The notes under the pieces are model-generated. The model worked only from the letters and a program-made list of their open reading frames with translations. It made no database searches and had not been told where the DNA came from. A DNA stretch of 9,876 nucleotides from Pseudomonadota bacterium (GTDB taxonomy: Bacteria; Myxococcota; Myxococcia; Myxococcales; Myxococcaceae): contig JAFADT010000277.1 in NCBI GenBank assembly GCA_023424585.1, positions 1 through 9,876 on the forward strand, in the 5' to 3' direction. The translations under genes and the position numbers were made by a program. This document shows, piece by piece, positions 7,391 through 9,876 of this stretch (the first letter of the stretch is position 1; the number at the start of each line of letters is the position of its first letter).

Positions 7391-8419
7391 ATGTCTCAAG
7401 CCCCGCGCGTCCGCATCCTGCTGTCGGAGACGTACAACCCCTGGTTCAACCTCGCGACCGAGGACTGGATCTTCCGCGAGCTGGATCCGTCCACCCAGAC
7501 GCTGTTCCTCTGGCGCAACGACAACACGGTCGTCATCGGCCGCAACCAGAACCCCTGGTCCGAGTGCAACCTCACGCGCATGGAGCAGGACGAGGTCTTC
7601 CTCGCGCGGCGCACCAGCGGCGGCGGCGCGGTGTTCCACGACCTGGGCAACACCTGCTTCACGTTCCTGTCCGCGAAGGAGGGCTACAACAAGACGGCGA
7701 ACGTCACCATCCTGCTGGACGCGCTGTCGCGGCTGGGCGTGACGGCGCAGGCGTCCGGGCGCAACGACCTGGTGATTCCGCTGGAGGACGGCCCCCGGAA
7801 GATCAGCGGCAGCGCGTACCGCGAGACGAAGGACCGCGCCTTCCACCACGGCACGTTCCTCCTCCACGCCAACCTGTCGCGGCTGGCCAACTACCTCACG
7901 CCGCACCCGAAGAAGCTGGAGTCCAAGGGCAGCGCGTCGGTGCGCTCGCGGGTGATGAACCTCCGCGACCTCCAGCCGGACGTCTCCCATGCGTCGCTGG
8001 TGAAGGCGATGATCGGCGCCTTCTGCGACTTCCACGGCGCCACCGCGGAGCCGGAGCTGCTGGAGCACTCGTTCCTGGAGGGACAGCCCTCGCTCAAGCG
8101 CACCTTCGAGCACTACGCGTCGTGGGAGTGGCGCTTCGGCAACGCGCCCCGCTTCAGCCACCAGATGGTGGAGTACCTGTCGTGGGGCTTCTTCGAGGTC
8201 CACGTCGACACGGAGAACGGACACGTCACCCGCGCGCAGGTCTTCTCGGATGCGCTCTACCCGGACCTCGTGCAGGACCTCCAGACGGCGCTCCAGGACA
8301 AGCCGCACAGCCGCAACGGGATGCAGCAGGCCGTCGCCGAGGTCCGCGCCCGCCACCCCGCGCAGGAGCGCGAGCTGGCGGAGCTGGAGACGTGGCTGAT
8401 GGGCCAGGTCGAGGTCTGA
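7391..8419 (+). CDS. lplA: Lipoate-protein ligase A
   Basis: Cytoplasmic enzyme that activates free lipoate with ATP to lipoyl-AMP and transfers it to the lysine of lipoyl domains (pyruvate and 2-oxoglutarate dehydrogenase E2, glycine cleavage H). Its 342 residues closely follow the 338-residue Escherichia coli LplA as I remember it: YNPWFNLATED at 15-25, FLWRNDNTVVIGRNQNPWSECN at 39-60, RRTSGGGAVFHDLGNTCFTF at 73-92 (lipoate/AMP loop), SGRNDL at 122-127, RKISGSAYRETKDR at 136-149 with catalytic-site Lys137, FHHGTFLL at 151-158, and a complete C-terminal accessory domain (ASWEWRFG, HVTRAQVFSD). Start: ATG 7391 gives MSQAPRVRILLSETY, aligning with the E. coli N-terminus; ATG 7379 would add four residues and overlap the proposed -10. 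It is monocistronic: the upstream gene is divergent and the downstream gene converges after 25 bp with no clear terminator between them. Confidence 0.94.
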   Translation: MSQAPRVRILLSETYNPWFNLATEDWIFRELDPSTQTLFLWRNDNTVVIGRNQNPWSECNLTRMEQDEVFLARRTSGGGAVFHDLGNTCFTFLSAKEGYNKTANVTILLDALSRLGVTAQASGRNDLVIPLEDGPRKISGSAYRETKDRAFHHGTFLLHANLSRLANYLTPHPKKLESKGSASVRSRVMNLRDLQPDVSHASLVKAMIGAFCDFHGATAEPELLEHSFLEGQPSLKRTFEHYASWEWRFGNAPRFSHQMVEYLSWGFFEVHVDTENGHVTRAQVFSDALYPDLVQDLQTALQDKPHSRNGMQQAVAEVRARHPAQERELAELETWLMGQVEV

Positions 8420-8444
8420 CCCGGCCCACCCGCCGTCACTTCAT

Positions 8445-9704
8445 TCAGCGGTGGCCACCCCCGCCGTGGCCACCACCCCAGCCGCCGTTCCCACCGCCGC
8501 GGCTGGAGGCGCCGTGGGAGGAGCCGCCGCCCGAGCCACCGCCCCAGCGCCCGCCGCCGTGGCTGCTGGACGAGCCGCCGCCGGTCTGGTGCACGCGGCC
8601 CGAGGAGGAGCCTCCACCCCAGCCGCCGCTGCCAGACGAGGAGCGTCCCCCGCCCCCCGACGGCGGACGTGCGGGGCTGGAGCTGCCGCCGGCCTGGTGC
8701 ACGCCGCCGCTCGTCCCGCGTCCCCCTGGAGGCGGGCTGCGCGTCCCCCCCCAGTTGCTGCCGTGACCGCTGTTGCCGCTGTTGGACGGGTGGGCGCCGT
8801 TCCCCTGCGGGCGGTAGGGACCGGGACGGCTGTCGCCCCGGCCACCGGGGCGCACGGGCGACGCGTCATGCACGCGCGGGCCGTACCGGTACGGCCCCGG
8901 GCGCGAGTAGGAGGAGTGGTAACCCGGGCGGTAGCGGGTGTGCCCGTAGTCGTAGTAGTGCCACGACACGCCCGGGTAGCGGTACCACGAGCGCAGGAAC
9001 AGGTTCGGGCGGCCGAAGGACAGCGCGATGTGCGCGTGGCGGTAGACCGGGACGACGACGCGCACCGAGCCGTTCCACCCCCAGCCGCCGCCCACGAAGA
9101 CCCAGGACAGGCCGCGGCGCACCCAGTGCGGCGACACGAACACCAGGCCCGGACGCGGCGGCTCCATCCAGGAGCCCGCAACCCACTCGTAGCCGTTGGC
9201 GCCCCAGTACCAGTAGCCCGGGGCCCAGACGTAGTCGGACGCCGGCGCGGGGGGCGGCGCCTCCACGCGCAGGGCCGGAGGCGCCTGGGTCGCCGTCACG
9301 TCCTCGCTGGCGACCTCCACGGGGATCTCCACCTCGGTGGAGCCCTCCGGGGCCCAGCCGCCGGACACCCAGCGCCAGATGTTGCCGTCCTGCGCCCAGT
9401 AGCCGTTGACGTACTGGTAGCCGGGCATGCGCTCCACCCAGCCGCCGGACTTGAACTGCCAGCTGTCCCCGTCCCAGTACCAGTGGCCAGAGGTCCAGAC
9501 CGCGCCGGCGTAGGGCCGGGGGGTCGGCGACTCGGCGGGCAGGTCGGGGGGCGGAGAGGGCGCGATGGGCCCGGAGTCATCCGCCACGTTGGACTGCGCG
9601 TACGCGTCATCCCCCCAGTCATCCGCGGCGACCGGCGAGGTCTGCGCGAACGCCCCCTGGGTGGCCAGGCCGACAATCAATCCAACCCACCATCGAGAAC
9701 CCAT
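8445..9704 (-). CDS. Exported YXWGXW/WXXGXW-repeat protein with Gly/Ser/His-rich tail
   Basis: A 419-residue protein of unknown function. Residues 1-20 are a Sec signal peptide (MGSRWWVGLIVGLATQGAFA/QTS). Residues 24-66 are acidic, then Pro-rich. Four tryptophan-rich units follow: 70-89 (SGHWYWDGDSWQFKSGGW), 98-117 (VNGYWAQDGNIWRWVSGGW), 158-179 (APGYWYWGANGYEWVAGSW) and 187-208 (SPHWVRRGLSWVFVGGGW). These match the WXXGXW/YXWGXW repeat family found in exported proteins of Gram-negative bacteria. Residues 215-275 are rich in Tyr, His and Arg; 285-419 form a low-complexity Gly/Ser/Arg/His tail ending GGHGGGGHR, with no membrane anchor or sorting signal. Likely periplasmic or surface-located; role unknown. 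The ATG has GGAGA 8 nt ahead. A long open frame on the opposite strand is a composition artefact. Confidence 0.8.
   Translation of the reverse strand: MGSRWWVGLIVGLATQGAFAQTSPVAADDWGDDAYAQSNVADDSGPIAPSPPPDLPAESPTPRPYAGAVWTSGHWYWDGDSWQFKSGGWVERMPGYQYVNGYWAQDGNIWRWVSGGWAPEGSTEVEIPVEVASEDVTATQAPPALRVEAPPPAPASDYVWAPGYWYWGANGYEWVAGSWMEPPRPGLVFVSPHWVRRGLSWVFVGGGWGWNGSVRVVVPVYRHAHIALSFGRPNLFLRSWYRYPGVSWHYYDYGHTRYRPGYHSSYSRPGPYRYGPRVHDASPVRPGGRGDSRPGPYRPQGNGAHPSNSGNSGHGSNWGGTRSPPPGGRGTSGGVHQAGGSSSPARPPSGGGGRSSSGSGGWGGGSSSGRVHQTGGGSSSSHGGGRWGGGSGGGSSHGASSRGGGNGGWGGGHGGGGHR
8448..8777. repeat. Low-complexity tail-coding DNA with an internal direct repeat
   Basis: This stretch encodes residues 310-419 of the tryptophan-repeat protein and is built of GCC/CCG/CCA-rich runs. 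Twenty-base segments at 8577-8596 and 8685-8704 differ at one position, 108 bp apart. They encode the paired protein motifs VHQTGG (from Val371) and VHQAGG (from Val335), suggesting a 36-codon tandem duplication that later diverged. Such DNA is prone to slippage and sequencing or assembly error. Confidence 0.65.
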
Positions 9705-9719
9705 GACTTCGTCTCCAAT

Positions 9720-9770
9720 CTCCAGGCACCCGAGGGGACGCGGGTCTCCTCCACTTTATTCACCCTGGAG
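9720..9770. promoter_or_regulatory. Inverted repeat CTCCAGG...CCTGGAG in a divergent intergenic region
   Basis: CTCCAGG (9720-9726) and CCTGGAG (9764-9770) are perfect inverted copies 37 nt apart, flanking the only A/T-rich stretch (ACTTTATTCA, 9753-9762) in the 116-bp gap between two divergent genes. This could be a split operator controlling either gene. The left arm overlaps the region just upstream of the minus-strand ribosome site. Chance occurrence is plausible in this GC-rich DNA. Confidence 0.3.
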
Positions 9771-9800
9771 GCCCCGGGCCCGAAAACCTGTCGACACTGC

Positions 9801-9806
9801 TACAGT
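9801..9806 (+). promoter_or_regulatory. Possible extended -10 (TGC-TACAGT) for the last gene
   Basis: TACAGT preceded by TGC resembles an extended -10 element and lies 14 nt before the ATG at 9821, predicting a very short leader. A GGGA at 9812-9815 could be a weak ribosome site. No -35 is recognisable at the expected distance. Confidence 0.25.
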
Positions 9807-9820
9807 CCGGCGGGACGCGA

Positions 9821-9876
9821 ATGCTGCGCCGACTCCTCCCCACATTGATCGCCCTGGGTTGTGGGCTGCTGGCCCT
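9821..9876 (+). CDS. Start of an exported protein gene (3' partial)
   Basis: Only 18 complete codons are in the window. They read MLRRLLPTLIALGCGLLA: two arginines followed by a hydrophobic stretch, i.e. the N-terminus of a signal peptide. The cysteine in IALGC could be a lipobox, but its -3 residue is Ala rather than the usual Leu, and the hydrophobic run continues past it, so an ordinary Sec signal is equally likely. It is divergent from the tryptophan-repeat gene and shares the 116-bp control region. Function cannot be told. Confidence 0.5.
   Translation, partial: MLRRLLPTLIALGCGLLA

Noticed and set aside
6510..7742. 410-codon + strand open frame spanning the PLP gene and lplA start
   Set aside because: It crosses two recognised genes and the intergenic region with an Arg/Ala-rich, motif-free translation.
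8451..9848. 465-codon + strand open frame opposite the tryptophan-repeat gene
   Set aside because: It mirrors a real minus-strand gene with signal peptide and W-repeats; its translation is Ala/Arg/Val-rich low complexity with no motif. Long antisense frames are expected in very GC-rich DNA.

Overview
The window is very GC-rich, and its reading frames strongly prefer G or C at the third codon position. Genes are tightly packed, with 4-bp stop/start overlaps. Together with the gene types (a lipase with its foldase, a tryptophan-repeat surface protein with a Gly/Ser tail, and an amidotransferase/AMP-ligase operon) this suggests a large-genome soil deltaproteobacterium, most likely a myxobacterium such as Corallococcus or Myxococcus. 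The taxonomic call is inference from composition and gene style; no marker gene is present. No rRNA, tRNA, CRISPR array, insertion sequence, integrase or phage gene was seen.

Region 1 (1-3853, + strand) is an operon of three adenylating enzymes joined by two GTGA overlaps. They are the synthetase half of an asparagine-synthase-type amidotransferase (cut off by the window start), a class I AMP-forming acyl ligase, and an ammonia-type NAD synthase homologue. The first and third carry PP-loop (SGGxDS) ATP-pyrophosphatase motifs and the second is an ANL-family ligase, so all three can activate a carboxylate with ATP. This looks like a small amide-forming biosynthetic pathway rather than housekeeping metabolism, and it is the most interesting part of the window.

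Region 2 (3861-5872, - strand) converges on the operon with 7 bp between stop codons. It is a two-gene unit: a secreted family I.1-type true lipase followed by its membrane-anchored, lipase-specific foldase. The lipase keeps the catalytic triad, the disulfide cysteines and most calcium ligands at the spacing of the Pseudomonas enzyme. The foldase carries the signature motif with one substitution.

Region 3 (5873-6476) is a 604-bp stretch without a convincing gene. Its half nearest the lipase is unusually AT-rich for this DNA and holds several short repeated and palindromic motifs, probably lipase control elements. Its far end holds a likely terminator for the next gene.

Region 4 (6477-8419) is a divergent pair. 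On the - strand is a short fold-type II PLP-dependent enzyme homologue (cysteine synthase-like). On the + strand is lipoate-protein ligase A, which may be translated from a leaderless mRNA.

Region 5 (8445-9876) has a - strand gene for an exported YXWGXW/WXXGXW-repeat protein with a long Gly/Ser/His-rich tail. It is divergent from the first 56 bases of a + strand gene encoding a signal-peptide-like N-terminus, cut by the window end.
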